64,000 nt of DNA. Source: Candidatus Pelagibacter giovannonii (GTDB taxonomy: Bacteria; Pseudomonadota; Alphaproteobacteria; Pelagibacterales; Pelagibacteraceae). The position numbers were made by a program, and so were the translations under genes. The notes beneath the pieces are model-generated. The model saw only the letters and a list, made by a program, of their open reading frames with translations. It had not been told where the DNA came from and ran no database searches. Positions 43,103 through 51,834 of the stretch are shown here, one piece after another; the first letter of the stretch is position 1; each line of letters begins with the position of its first letter. The DNA is taken from the NCBI RefSeq assembly GCF_012276695.1, contig NZ_CP038852.1:868001-932000 (forward strand). Reading direction: 5' to 3'.

Positions 43103-43666
43103 TTGAAAAAATTTATTATAACATCGTTTTACTTAATTTTTATCACAAGTTCTGTAATTGCAGAAAATACAGGATCTTCAGCAAATAATCTCTTTCACAT
43201 AGGACAAATGAATTCACATAATAAAAATTTTGCTCTTTTTTTTAAAACTAGAGATAAAGCTATTTTAGCAAGAGGCGAAGATTATAATTATGTTACAGAT
43301 TTTCCTCAGGATTTATATATCTATGACTATAAAACAAAAATTTCATCACCATTAATTTCATATGAATGGTTTCCTTCACAGGCAAAACATCTTCTAGAAG
43401 GTTATGACTATCCAGTTTTTCCAGAAGACTTTGCTTATTATCTATTAAAAGATAACAACACTTTAGTCATGATTAGTGCAATTAAGAATATAAGAAAAAA
43501 TTTCAAATTTGATATTGCTAATAAAAAATTAAATTCATACCCATCAAATGGTAAGTTTGATTTTATAATTTCATCAATCGCAAAAAATTGTGGATATTCA
43601 AATCTTAAGGAAAATTATAAATGTAGCTACTACAAACCTTTAATTTCTAATAATCTGATTAATTAA
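43103..43666 (+). CDS. Exported protein of unknown function
   Basis: A 187-residue protein not assigned to a family. A TTG start at 43103 gives a signal peptide, MKKFIITSFYLIFITSSVIA, with cleavage expected after that. The mature part is polar with 'DFPQDLYIYDYKTKISSPLISYEWFP' and two Cys near the C-terminus ('NCGYSNLKENYKCSYY') that may form a disulfide. Its last bases overlap the convergent ftsY by eight bases. No clear partner in the neighbourhood. Confidence 0.6.
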   Translation: MKKFIITSFYLIFITSSVIAENTGSSANNLFHIGQMNSHNKNFALFFKTRDKAILARGEDYNYVTDFPQDLYIYDYKTKISSPLISYEWFPSQAKHLLEGYDYPVFPEDFAYYLLKDNNTLVMISAIKNIRKNFKFDIANKKLNSYPSNGKFDFIISSIAKNCGYSNLKENYKCSYYKPLISNNLIN

Positions 43667-44576
43667 TTTGAGTAAACGCTTCAGCAAATTTTTCTGCATT
43701 GAAAATTTGTAAATCATCTTCTTTTTCACCAAGTCCAAGAGCAATTATGGGAAGCTTATATTTTTTAGCAAGTGCTAATAAAATTCCTCCTTTTGCGGTA
43801 CCATCTAATTTTGTCATGATCAAACCGGTAAGGGGTATAATTTTATTAAATTCTTCCACTTGATTGATTACATTCTGGCCAGAGGTTGCATCAAGCACTA
43901 GGATTACATCGTGAGGAGCATCTGGATCTATCTTTTTAGTCACATTGGCAATTTTTTTATATTCTTCCATTAAATTTTTTTTATTTTGTAATCTTCCAGC
44001 TGTATCAATTAAAACATGATTAAAATCACCCTTTAATGCTTCTTCAATTGCCTTGTAGGCAACTGATGCGGGGTCGGACCCTTGAGTAGATTTTGTAATT
44101 TGCACATCAATTTTATTAGCCCAACTTTCTAATTGTTCTATAGCAGCTGCTCTAAATGTATCGCAGGCAGAAAACATAACTTTGTTACCATTAGATTTTA
44201 AAATTTTACCAACTTTTCCAATAGTTGTTGTTTTTCCTACCCCATTAACCCCTGATATTAGGACCGCATTAAGTTTTTCTTTTTTATTAAAAAAATTCTC
44301 ATTTTCCAAAGGTTTCATTAAAGTGATTATATAGTCTCTTAGAATTAAATTTACTTCATTCAAGATATCTTTATTTGGATCTATTTTTTCTTGACCAATA
44401 ATTTTCTTAATTTCTTCAGCTGCAACAAGACCAACATCTGATTGAATTAGATATTCTTCAATTTGATCTAATGTTTTGTCATCTATTTCTTTTTTGACAA
44501 TTATCTCTCTTAAACCAGACGTAAATGCAGAGGCACTTTTTTTAAAGCCAATTTTAAATTTATCAAAAATTCCCAT
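43659..44576 (-). CDS. ftsY: Signal recognition particle receptor FtsY
   Basis: A 305-residue SRP GTPase that docks ribosome-nascent-chain-SRP at the membrane. NG domain motifs: P-loop 'GVNGVGKTTTIGKVG', 'DTFRAAAIEQLESWA', 'LIDTAGRLQNKKNLMEE' and 'MTKLDGTAKGG'. The long acidic A domain found in E. coli FtsY is missing, as in other alphaproteobacteria. It overlaps dapF by one base (minus strand). The SRP partner ffh lies just on the other side of dapF, transcribed away. Confidence 0.97.
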   Translation of the reverse strand: MGIFDKFKIGFKKSASAFTSGLREIIVKKEIDDKTLDQIEEYLIQSDVGLVAAEEIKKIIGQEKIDPNKDILNEVNLILRDYIITLMKPLENENFFNKKEKLNAVLISGVNGVGKTTTIGKVGKILKSNGNKVMFSACDTFRAAAIEQLESWANKIDVQITKSTQGSDPASVAYKAIEEALKGDFNHVLIDTAGRLQNKKNLMEEYKKIANVTKKIDPDAPHDVILVLDATSGQNVINQVEEFNKIIPLTGLIMTKLDGTAKGGILLALAKKYKLPIIALGLGEKEDDLQIFNAEKFAEAFTQIN

Positions 44577-45400
44577 TATAATTTAATGTCAATATTTTTG
44601 ATATCAGACACAGGTCCTTTCATGTGAATACTATTTCTTTCATCAATAGAAATTGTTAAATTACCTAATGCAAACGCTATATCTGTAGTTTTTTCTACTA
44701 GATTATTAATATTAGCTGCTGCAGCCGTTGCACAAGCTGCCGTACCACAAGCCTTAGTAAGTCCAGATCCTCTTTCCCAAACTTTTACTTTTATTAAATT
44801 TCTATTCACAACTTTGGCCAGGGTCACATTACATTTTTCTGGAAATAGTGGGTGATTTTCAATTTTTGGACCAATACTTTGTAAGTCAAATGCCTCTATA
44901 TCGTCTACAAAAAAAATTATGTGTGGATTGCCTACATTTATGGCTGTTCCACCAATATGCTTGGTATTTTTTCTGTCTACAATTTCAATTTTTAAGTCTT
45001 GTGTATCTAGTTGCTTACTTAAAGGAATCTCTTGCCAATTAACTTTTGGTACACCTATTTCGGTCTCAACTAAATTATTTCCTAAAATTTTTGATTTTAG
45101 AGAACCTGAAGCTGTTAAGAGTGTTATTTCTTTTTTACCACTTTCTTTTGATAGAAGATCTGCCACACACCTAGTACCATTTCCACAAGCTCCAGATACA
45201 CTTCCATCTGAATTATAGAATTCTATATCTGCATCTATTTCTTTATTTTTCTTAATTAGGATGAGTTGATCACATCCAATAAAACTACGATCACATACCT
45301 TAATTATTTGATTTTCGTTTAAATTGAAATCTTGGCTTCTTTGATCAATAATTACAAAATCATTGCCTAAACCATCCATTTTAAATGCTTTAATATCCAT
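44576..45400 (-). CDS. dapF: Diaminopimelate epimerase
   Basis: A 274-residue isomerase converting L,L- to meso-diaminopimelate for lysine and peptidoglycan. The two catalytic Cys are in 'GACGNGTRCVADLL' and 'TKACGTAACATAA'. The N-terminal 'FKMDGLGNDFVIID' is the family signature. Normal length. It is divergent from ffh with a 159-base gap containing the hairpin-rich segment. Confidence 0.96.
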   Translation of the reverse strand: MDIKAFKMDGLGNDFVIIDQRSQDFNLNENQIIKVCDRSFIGCDQLILIKKNKEIDADIEFYNSDGSVSGACGNGTRCVADLLSKESGKKEITLLTASGSLKSKILGNNLVETEIGVPKVNWQEIPLSKQLDTQDLKIEIVDRKNTKHIGGTAINVGNPHIIFFVDDIEAFDLQSIGPKIENHPLFPEKCNVTLAKVVNRNLIKVKVWERGSGLTKACGTAACATAAAANINNLVEKTTDIAFALGNLTISIDERNSIHMKGPVSDIKNIDIKL

Positions 45401-45447
45401 ATATAGATATTTAACTTATTTATTGACTTTTTGAACCTCTATTATAG

Positions 45448-45536
45448 GTTGATTTCGTTTCCACAAAAACGTTAAATTTGTGGTGTCTTTGGAAACAAAG
45501 AGATCAACACTAGTCAGCGATATTCGCCCACTAGTG
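45448..45536 (+). ncRNA. Structured leader or small RNA before ffh
   Basis: Two adjoining stem-loops fill the gap between dapF and ffh. The first pairs 45448-45453 (GTTGAT) with 45503-45508 (ATCAAC), continues with 45457-45462 (GTTTCC) against 45491-45496 (GGAAAC), and can close a top with CACAAA/TTTGTG-type pairing. The second is a nested hairpin: CACTAGT (45508-45514) with ACTAGTG (45530-45536) outside and GCGA (45517-45520) with TCGC (45524-45527) inside, leaving a 3-base loop. There is no open reading frame. No SRP RNA core motif (GGAAG.AGC) is seen, so it is not the 4.5S RNA. Its location 23 bases before the ATG suggests a regulatory 5' leader. Confidence 0.55.
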
Positions 45537-45559
45537 CGAAACTGCTGTGTGTAATAAAT

Positions 45560-46918
45560 ATGTTTGAAAACTTAACAAATAAATTCGAAGAAATTTTTTC
45601 TTCTTTAAAAAAAGCAGCTTCACTTGATGAGAATCAAGTAGATGAGGGTTTAAGAGCTATTAGGCAGGCTCTATTAGAAGCTGATGTATCATTAGATGTA
45701 GCTAAAGATTTTATAGCAAAAGTTAAACCAAAAGTTTTAGGAAAAGAAATAATTAGATCAACTTCTCCTGGGGATATGGTTGTTAAAATTGTTTATGATG
45801 AACTAGTAAGCCTTTTAGGTGAAAGCAACACAGATATTAATTTAAATGCAGTTCCACCAGTCCCAATGATGCTGGTAGGTCTTCAAGGTTCCGGTAAAAC
45901 TACAACAACAGCAAAATTAGCCAAATATTTAGAAAAAAATAAAAAGAAAAAGATAATGATGGTCAGTCTTGATGTGTATAGGCCAGCCGCACAAGAACAA
46001 CTAAGATCATTAGGAGAGCAAAATGATATTTTAACACTACCCATTATTGAAGGCCAGCTACCGGCAGATATTTGTCGAAGAGCAGTAAGTGCTGCAAACC
46101 TAAATGGTGCAGAGATTATATTATTTGATACAGCAGGCAGAACACAAATAGACCTTCAGATGATGAGTGAGATTAAACAAATAGAAAGTATAATTAAGCC
46201 AACAGAAGTATTTTTAGTTGCTGATTCTTTAACGGGACAGGTTGCTGCAGAAGTTGCAAAAGAATTTAAGAATACTGTAAATGTAACGGGTATTGTTTTA
46301 ACAAGAGCTGATGGTGATGCAAGAGGTGGTGCGGCTCTTAGTATGAAATATGTTTCTCAAGTACCAATTAAGTTTTTAGGGGTAGGAGAAAAAATAGAAA
46401 ATTTAGAGGTTTTTCACCCAGATAGAATAGCTAATAGAATATTAGGTATGGGAGACATCGTTTCTCTTGTCGAAAAAGCTGCAGAAGATCTTGGTGAAGA
46501 GAATATAAAAAAAGCAGAAGAGAGTTTAAAAAAAGGACAATTCTCTATGGAAGATTATTTAACACAGCTTAGACAAATGAAAAAAATGGGAGGCATAGAA
46601 GGAATTATGTCGTTTATGCCAGGTGTTTCTAAAATGAAATCACAAATGGATGCTTCGGGAATTGATGAAAGCGTTATTACCAAAAATGAAGCAATCATTT
46701 TATCTATGACAAAAAAAGAAAGAGGAAATCCTAAAATCATTGATGGTTCTAGGAAAAAAAGAATTGCTAATGGCTCTGGAACAGATGCGGCCACTATCAA
46801 TAAATTGCTTAAGCAATTTAAAATGATGTCTGAAATGATGAAGAAGATGTCAAAAGGAAACCTGAAGGGTATGTCTGATAAAGGAATACCTCCAGAGCTA
46901 CTAAATCAACTTAAATAA
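45560..46918 (+). CDS. ffh: Signal recognition particle protein Ffh
   Basis: A 452-residue SRP54 GTPase. N domain helices (1-90), G domain with P-loop 'GLQGSGKTTTTAKLA', 'DVYRPAAQEQLRSLGEQ', 'DTAGRTQIDLQMMSE' and 'LTRADGDARGGAALS'. The Met-rich M domain spans about 320-452 with 'GGIEGIMSFMPGVSKM' and a Met-rich end. It binds SRP RNA and signal peptides. It is followed by rpsP after 14 bases, heading an ffh-rpsP-trmD-rplS operon. Confidence 0.98.
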   Translation: MFENLTNKFEEIFSSLKKAASLDENQVDEGLRAIRQALLEADVSLDVAKDFIAKVKPKVLGKEIIRSTSPGDMVVKIVYDELVSLLGESNTDINLNAVPPVPMMLVGLQGSGKTTTTAKLAKYLEKNKKKKIMMVSLDVYRPAAQEQLRSLGEQNDILTLPIIEGQLPADICRRAVSAANLNGAEIILFDTAGRTQIDLQMMSEIKQIESIIKPTEVFLVADSLTGQVAAEVAKEFKNTVNVTGIVLTRADGDARGGAALSMKYVSQVPIKFLGVGEKIENLEVFHPDRIANRILGMGDIVSLVEKAAEDLGEENIKKAEESLKKGQFSMEDYLTQLRQMKKMGGIEGIMSFMPGVSKMKSQMDASGIDESVITKNEAIILSMTKKERGNPKIIDGSRKKRIANGSGTDAATINKLLKQFKMMSEMMKKMSKGNLKGMSDKGIPPELLNQLK

Positions 46919-46932
46919 ATAAAGGAAAAAAA

Positions 46933-47451
46933 ATGATAAAAATAAGACTATCAAGAGGTGGAACAAAGAAAAGACCAGTATACAAGGTAGTTATAGCCGA
47001 CAGTCGTCGTGCAAGAGATGGAAGGTTTATTGAGAAAGTAGGATTCTTTAACCCTCTTTTACCAAAAGATAAAAAAGAAAGAGTAGGGCTAGAAGCAGAA
47101 AGAATTAAATATTGGTTAGGTCAAGGTGCTCAACCAACTACTAGAGTTGCAAGAATTTTAGGTGAAAATGGTATTATAGCAATGCCTGCAAACGGTAGTA
47201 ATCCAAGTAAAGCTATTCCTAAAAAAGAAAGAAAAAAAGAAGGAGACGAAACAGCTCCAGCAGCAGCTCCATCAGCAGCAGAAGCTCCATCAGCAGCAGA
47301 AGCTCCAAAGGAAGAAGCTCCTAAAGCAGAAGCAGCACCAGCAGCAGAAGCTCCTAAAGCAGAAGCTCCTAAAGCAGAAGCTCCTAAAGCAGAAGCAGCA
47401 CCAGCAGCAGAAGCTCCTAAAGCAGAAGCTCCAAAGGAAGAAGCTAAATAG
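46933..47451 (+). CDS. rpsP: 30S ribosomal protein S16 with long Ala/Pro/Glu-rich tail
   Basis: A 172-residue S16. The ribosomal core is residues about 1-90: 'IKIRLSRGGTKKRPVYKVVIADSRRARDGRFIEKVGFFNPL' (in short pieces), ending 'QPTTRVARILG'. Beyond residue 105 the protein becomes a low-complexity tail of repeated APKAEAPKAEA/AAPAAEAP units to the stop, mirrored in DNA repeats. The core is intact. A ribosome site (aaaggaaaaa) precedes the ATG. rimM, usually next, is not present. Confidence 0.97.
   Translation: MIKIRLSRGGTKKRPVYKVVIADSRRARDGRFIEKVGFFNPLLPKDKKERVGLEAERIKYWLGQGAQPTTRVARILGENGIIAMPANGSNPSKAIPKKERKKEGDETAPAAAPSAAEAPSAAEAPKEEAPKAEAAPAAEAPKAEAPKAEAPKAEAAPAAEAPKAEAPKEEAK
47273..47445 (+). 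repeat. Tandem coding repeat in the S16 tail
   Basis: Imperfect repeats of 15 bases (gctcctaaagcagaa and variants ending in gca) run through the S16 tail. They give APKAE-type pentapeptides. Such a tract can change length by slippage, so strains may differ here. Confidence 0.8.
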
Positions 47452-47459
47452 TTGGATTC

Positions 47460-48146
47460 ATGTGGCAAGCGAAGATATTCACACTCTATCCAGATTTTTT
47501 TCCTGGCCCTTTAAATAAAGGGCTATATGGAAAAGCTTTAACAAATAAAATTTGGGATTTAAAAGTTGTCAATATAAGAGAGGCCGCTGAGGACAAACAT
47601 AAAACAGTAGACGATACTCCTTTTGGAGGCGGATCTGGAATGTTATTGAAAGCTGACATTTTAGCAAAATCACTTGATGAAAATAAAAAAGATGGAGAAA
47701 GAATTTTTTATTTATCACCAAAAGGAAAAAAACTTGATCAGAAATTAGCATTAGAATTATCAAAAGAAAAATCTATTAGTTTAGTTTGTGGTCATTTTGA
47801 AGGTGTTGATGAAAGGTTGTTGTCTACAAGGAATATAGAAGAGCTTAGCATAGGAGATTTTATTTTATCTGGGGGAGAAACAGCAGCATTTGTTGTTTTA
47901 GATAGTGTTCTTAGATTGCTTCCGGGTGTCTTGGGAAATGAACATTCAAAGACTGATGAGAGTTTTGAGAATGGACTTTTGGAGTATCCACAGTACACAA
48001 AACCTCAAATTTGGGAGGAAAAAAGTGTTCCAGAAGTGCTATTATCAGGAGATCATAACAAAATTAAAGACTGGCGTTTATCACAATCAGAGGCTATAAC
48101 ACGCGTCCGAAGACCAGATTTATGGAAAAAATATAAGAAAAATTAA
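47460..48146 (+). CDS. trmD: tRNA (guanine-N1)-methyltransferase
   Basis: A 228-residue SPOUT methyltransferase that methylates G37 of tRNAs with SAM. The signature stretches are '[12 protein letters not shown]', '[12 protein letters not shown]', '[14 protein letters not shown]' and '[29 protein letters not shown]', defining the SAM knot. Length is slightly below average. It lies nine bases after rpsP and two before a TTG upstream of rplS. Confidence 0.97.
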   Translation: MWQAKIFTLYPDFFPGPLNKGLYGKALTNKIWDLKVVNIREAAEDKHKTVDDTPFGGGSGMLLKADILAKSLDENKKDGERIFYLSPKGKKLDQKLALELSKEKSISLVCGHFEGVDERLLSTRNIEELSIGDFILSGGETAAFVVLDSVLRLLPGVLGNEHSKTDESFENGLLEYPQYTKPQIWEEKSVPEVLLSGDHNKIKDWRLSQSEAITRVRRPDLWKKYKKN

Positions 48147-48162
48147 TTTGATAAATATTAAC

Positions 48163-48687
48163 ATGAAAACAATTGAAGAAATAAACCAACATAACGTTAA
48201 AAAAATACTAACTGAGAAGAAAATTCCAGATTTTTTCCCAGGAGATGTAATAAAAGTTGGTGTTAGAATTACAGAAGGTAAAAAAGACAGAATTCAATAT
48301 TTTGAAGGTGTGTGTATAGCTAGAAAAAACAGGGATATAAATTCTTCATTTACAGTTAGAAAAATTTCATTTGGTGAAGGTGTTGAAAGAACATTTCCAC
48401 TGTATGGTACAGTTATAGATACAATTACAGTTATCCGTCATGGTAAAGTTAGAAGAGCAAAATTATATTACCTAAGAGACAGAACAGGTAAATCAGCTAG
48501 AATTGCAGAAAAAATTAGAAAAAAAATTGGTATAGAAGTTGACGTTAAACCAGAAACGGTAACAGAAGAAACTTTAGCACCAGTGGCTGTAGAATCAGAA
48601 AAACAAACAGAAGTTCAAGCAGAACCTGTAAAACAAGCAGAGGTTCAAGCAGAACCAAAAATAGAAAAAACAGAAGAAAAAAAATAA
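48163..48687 (+). CDS. rplS: 50S ribosomal protein L19 with acidic tail
   Basis: L19 core is residues about 1-120: '[15 protein letters not shown]', '[14 protein letters not shown]', '[18 protein letters not shown]' and '[18 protein letters not shown]'. After this a tail of about 45 residues rich in Glu, Gln, Val and Ala with repeated 'AEVQAEP/TEVQAEP' is added. I chose the ATG at 48163 as the normal N-terminus '[11 protein letters not shown]'; a TTG at 48148 is in frame but adds residues unlike L19. Total 174 residues versus about 115-125 in E. coli. Confidence 0.95.
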   Translation: MKTIEEINQHNVKKILTEKKIPDFFPGDVIKVGVRITEGKKDRIQYFEGVCIARKNRDINSSFTVRKISFGEGVERTFPLYGTVIDTITVIRHGKVRRAKLYYLRDRTGKSARIAEKIRKKIGIEVDVKPETVTEETLAPVAVESEKQTEVQAEPVKQAEVQAEPKIEKTEEKK

Positions 48688-48698
48688 TTTTTTTTTCA

Positions 48699-50102
48699 AT
48701 GCCTTTAACTCTTTACGATAAAATTTGGAATGATCATTTAGTAGATCAACAAGATGATGGTACGACATTATTATTTGTTGATCGACATTTAGTACATGAA
48801 GTGACAAGTCCACAGGCTTTTGAAGGATTAAGAAATTCTAACAGAAAAGTTAGACAACCTGGCTTAACACTAGCAGTTGCAGATCATAATGTTCCAACTA
48901 CCGATAGATCAAAAGGAATAGCAGATGCAGAATCTAAAATTCAAGTAGATACCTTAGAAAGCAATTGTAAAGAATTTGGAGTTCAATATTTAGGAATGAA
49001 CGACAAGAGACAAGGAATTGTTCATATCATTGGTCCAGAACAAGGTTTTACGCAACCTGGTACAGTAATTGTTTGTGGAGACAGTCACACAGCAACACAT
49101 GGTGCATTTGGTGCTTTAGCATTTGGAATTGGTACCTCAGAAGTAGAACATGTTCTAGCAACACAAACATTGGTCCAAAAAAAAGCAAAGAATTTTAGAA
49201 TTAATGTTAACGGAAAACTTCCTATTGGTGTTACCTCTAAAGACGTAATCTTACAAATTATAGGAAATATTGGAACTGCAGGGGGAACAGGGTCTGTCAT
49301 TGAATATGCTGGTAGCCTAATTTCATCTTTAAGTGTAGAGCAACGAATGACAATTTGTAATATGACTATTGAAGGAGGAGCAAGAGCAGGATTAATTGCT
49401 CCAGATGAAAAAATATTTGAATATTTAAAGGGTAAACCGATGTCTCCAAAAAATGACAATTGGGATAAGGCTATGAAATATTGGGAAAGTTTAAAAACTG
49501 ATGATGGAGCTAAATTTGATAAAGAAATCAACTTAGTTGCAGAAGATATTTTACCGATGATTACTTGGGGAACCTCTCCACAAGATGTAATCACTATAGA
49601 TGGAAAAGTTCCAAACCCTAAAAATGAACAAGATGAGGACAAAAAAAATTCTTTAGAAAGGTCGTTAAATTACATGGGTTTAGAGGCTGATACACTAGCT
49701 ACGGACATTAAGATTGATAAGGTTTTTATAGGAAGTTGTACGAATGGCAGAATTGAAGATTTAAGGGAAGCTGCGAAAATATTAAAAGATAAAAAGAAGG
49801 CGTCCCATGTTCATGCAATGGTTGTTCCAGGCTCAGGCTTAGTTAAAGAGCAGGCAGAGCAGGAAGGCTTAGATAAAATATTTATAGCTTCAGGTTTTGA
49901 ATGGAGAGAGCCTGGTTGTTCAATGTGTCTTGCAATGAATGCAGATAAATTAAAACCAGAAGAAAGATGTGCCTCAACTTCAAACAGAAACTTTGAAGGA
50001 AGACAAGGTAGAGGTGGCAGAACACATTTAGTAAGCCCTGGAATGGCAGCAGCAGCTGCAATTTCTGGAAACTTAGATGATGTTAGGAAGTATCAAAACT
50101 AA
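48699..50102 (+). CDS. leuC: 3-isopropylmalate dehydratase large subunit
   Basis: A 467-residue [4Fe4S] isomerase of leucine biosynthesis, converting 2- to 3-isopropylmalate. The cluster Cys lie in '[13 protein letters not shown]' and '[11 protein letters not shown]'. '[32 protein letters not shown]' (short piece) and '[18 protein letters not shown]' are standard. Followed by leuD and leuB; leuD starts one base after the stop, an overlap-type arrangement. Confidence 0.98.
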   Translation: MPLTLYDKIWNDHLVDQQDDGTTLLFVDRHLVHEVTSPQAFEGLRNSNRKVRQPGLTLAVADHNVPTTDRSKGIADAESKIQVDTLESNCKEFGVQYLGMNDKRQGIVHIIGPEQGFTQPGTVIVCGDSHTATHGAFGALAFGIGTSEVEHVLATQTLVQKKAKNFRINVNGKLPIGVTSKDVILQIIGNIGTAGGTGSVIEYAGSLISSLSVEQRMTICNMTIEGGARAGLIAPDEKIFEYLKGKPMSPKNDNWDKAMKYWESLKTDDGAKFDKEINLVAEDILPMITWGTSPQDVITIDGKVPNPKNEQDEDKKNSLERSLNYMGLEADTLATDIKIDKVFIGSCTNGRIEDLREAAKILKDKKKASHVHAMVVPGSGLVKEQAEQEGLDKIFIASGFEWREPGCSMCLAMNADKLKPEERCASTSNRNFEGRQGRGGRTHLVSPGMAAAAAISGNLDDVRKYQN

Positions 50103-50103
50103 A

Positions 50104-50715
50104 ATGCAAAAATTCAATTCACTTACAAGTATCCCAGCATATTTACCAATAGTAAATATTGATACAGATATGATTATTCCAAAACAATTTCTTAAAACAA
50201 TTAAAAGAACAGGGTTAGGAAAAAACTTATTTTTTGAAATGAGGTATGATGATAATGGAAATGAAATAAAAGATTTTATTCTAAATCAAGAACCTCACAA
50301 TCAATCAAAAATACTAATTGCAGGAAAAAATTTTGGCTGTGGTTCATCAAGAGAGCATGCTCCCTGGGCACTTTTAGATTTTGGAATTACATGTGTGATA
50401 AGCTCTAGTTATGCTGATATTTTTTACAGCAACTGTTTCAAAAATGGAATTTTACCAATTACCTTACCAGAAGAAAAAATAAAAGAATTATCAGAATATT
50501 CAAAAAGAAAAGAAGAAATTTCAATAGACTTAAATGAAGAAAAAATAATTTTTGGAAATAGTGAAATTAAGTTTGATATTGATCCATTTAAGAAAAAATG
50601 TTTATTAGAGGGACTTGATGATATTGCGCTGTCATTAGCCAAAAAAGAAAAAATTACAACCTTTGAAGAAAACCTAAAAAATAATAAACCATGGATATTT
50701 AATGATAAAAATTAA
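50104..50715 (+). CDS. leuD: 3-isopropylmalate dehydratase small subunit
   Basis: A 203-residue partner of LeuC. Family motifs are '[13 protein letters not shown]', '[21 protein letters not shown]' and '[17 protein letters not shown]'. The open frame extends to 50077 inside leuC, but the ATG at 50104 fits the family N-terminus. The stop region overlaps the leuB start by 14 bases. Confidence 0.97.
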   Translation: MQKFNSLTSIPAYLPIVNIDTDMIIPKQFLKTIKRTGLGKNLFFEMRYDDNGNEIKDFILNQEPHNQSKILIAGKNFGCGSSREHAPWALLDFGITCVISSSYADIFYSNCFKNGILPITLPEEKIKELSEYSKRKEEISIDLNEEKIIFGNSEIKFDIDPFKKKCLLEGLDDIALSLAKKEKITTFEENLKNNKPWIFNDKN

Positions 50716-51808
50716 AAAAAGAAAGATTTTACTTTTACCAGGGGATGGCATTGGACCTGAGGTTATTCAAGAAGTTAAAAAAGTTATTTTATGGTTGAAT
50801 TCAAATAAATCTTTAGATTTTGAAATTGATGAAGATTTAGCTGGTGGTTGCTCTTACGATAAGCATGGAACACCAATTACAGATGAAGTTTTTTACAAAG
50901 CTTTAGAAAGTGAATTTGTTATGTTAGGTGCGGTCGGTGGACCAAAATGGGATAACTTGGATTTTTCAAAGAAACCAGAAAGAGCCTTGTTAAAATTAAG
51001 AAAAGAATTGAAATTATTTGCAAATTTAAGACCTGCGATTTGTTTTGAACAATTAGTTGATGCCTCAACACTAAAACCAGAAATCGTATCTGGATTAGAT
51101 ATTATGATAGTGAGAGAATTAACAGGTGGAATTTATTTTGGTGAACCAAGAGGAATCAAGCCAATAGAAAATGGTGAAAGAAAAGGGATTAACACACATT
51201 CATATACAACTAGCGAAATAGTTAGAGTAGCAAAAGTAGCTTTTGATCTAGCAAGAAAGAGATCAAATCAGGTTACTTCATGTGAAAAGTCAAATGTAAT
51301 GGAGGCCGGACAACTTTGGAAAGAAGAAGTTCAAGAGTTACACGACAAAGAATATAAAGATGTAGAATTAAGTCATATGCTTGCTGACAATTGTGCAATG
51401 CAATTATTAAAAAACCCAAAGCAATTTGATGTAATTGTTACTGATAATTTATTTGGAGACATGCTTTCCGATCAAGCCTCAATGTTAACGGGATCCCTAG
51501 GTTTATTACCATCAGCTTCTTTAGGTGCAAAAAATAAAGATGGAGAAATGAGAGCTATGTATGAACCTATTCATGGTTCTGCACCGGATATTGCTGGAAA
51601 AGAGATTGCAAACCCAATAGCCTCGATTTTAAGTTTTGCAATGGCTTTAAGATACTCACTGGATTTAGATAGTGAAGCTGATGCTTTAGAAAAAGCTGTG
51701 CAAGATGTCTTAAATGATGGTCTTAGAACAAAAGATATTCTTTCTGAGGGAAAAAAAGAAGTATCAACATCAGCTATGGGTGATGCGATAATTTCAAAAT
51801 TGCAATAA
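50702..51808 (+). CDS. leuB: 3-isopropylmalate dehydrogenase
   Basis: A 368-residue NAD-dependent decarboxylating dehydrogenase of leucine biosynthesis. '[14 protein letters not shown]' opens the sequence, the substrate loop has '[19 protein letters not shown]', the Lys and Tyr residues appear in '[14 protein letters not shown]' and '[25 protein letters not shown]' (short piece), and '[13 protein letters not shown]' closes the site. The ATG lies within the last codons of leuD. Complete and of standard size. Confidence 0.98.
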   Translation: MIKIKKRKILLLPGDGIGPEVIQEVKKVILWLNSNKSLDFEIDEDLAGGCSYDKHGTPITDEVFYKALESEFVMLGAVGGPKWDNLDFSKKPERALLKLRKELKLFANLRPAICFEQLVDASTLKPEIVSGLDIMIVRELTGGIYFGEPRGIKPIENGERKGINTHSYTTSEIVRVAKVAFDLARKRSNQVTSCEKSNVMEAGQLWKEEVQELHDKEYKDVELSHMLADNCAMQLLKNPKQFDVIVTDNLFGDMLSDQASMLTGSLGLLPSASLGAKNKDGEMRAMYEPIHGSAPDIAGKEIANPIASILSFAMALRYSLDLDSEADALEKAVQDVLNDGLRTKDILSEGKKEVSTSAMGDAIISKLQ

Positions 51809-51834
51809 TTAAATAATTATTCTAGAGTTCTGGA

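Noticed and set aside
45401..45559. 4.5S SRP RNA gene next to ffh
   Set aside because: The gap is hairpin-rich but lacks the invariant GGAAG/AGC core of SRP RNA, so only an unnamed structured element is claimed.
47130..47468. Minus-strand open frame rich in Ala, Gly and Ser opposite rpsP
   Set aside because: It is the mirror image of the S16 tail repeats and has no independent start context or neighbours; a shadow of the coding repeat.
49085..49642. 185-codon minus-strand frame inside leuC
   Set aside because: leuC is complete and conserved on the plus strand; the frame is a by-product of codon use.
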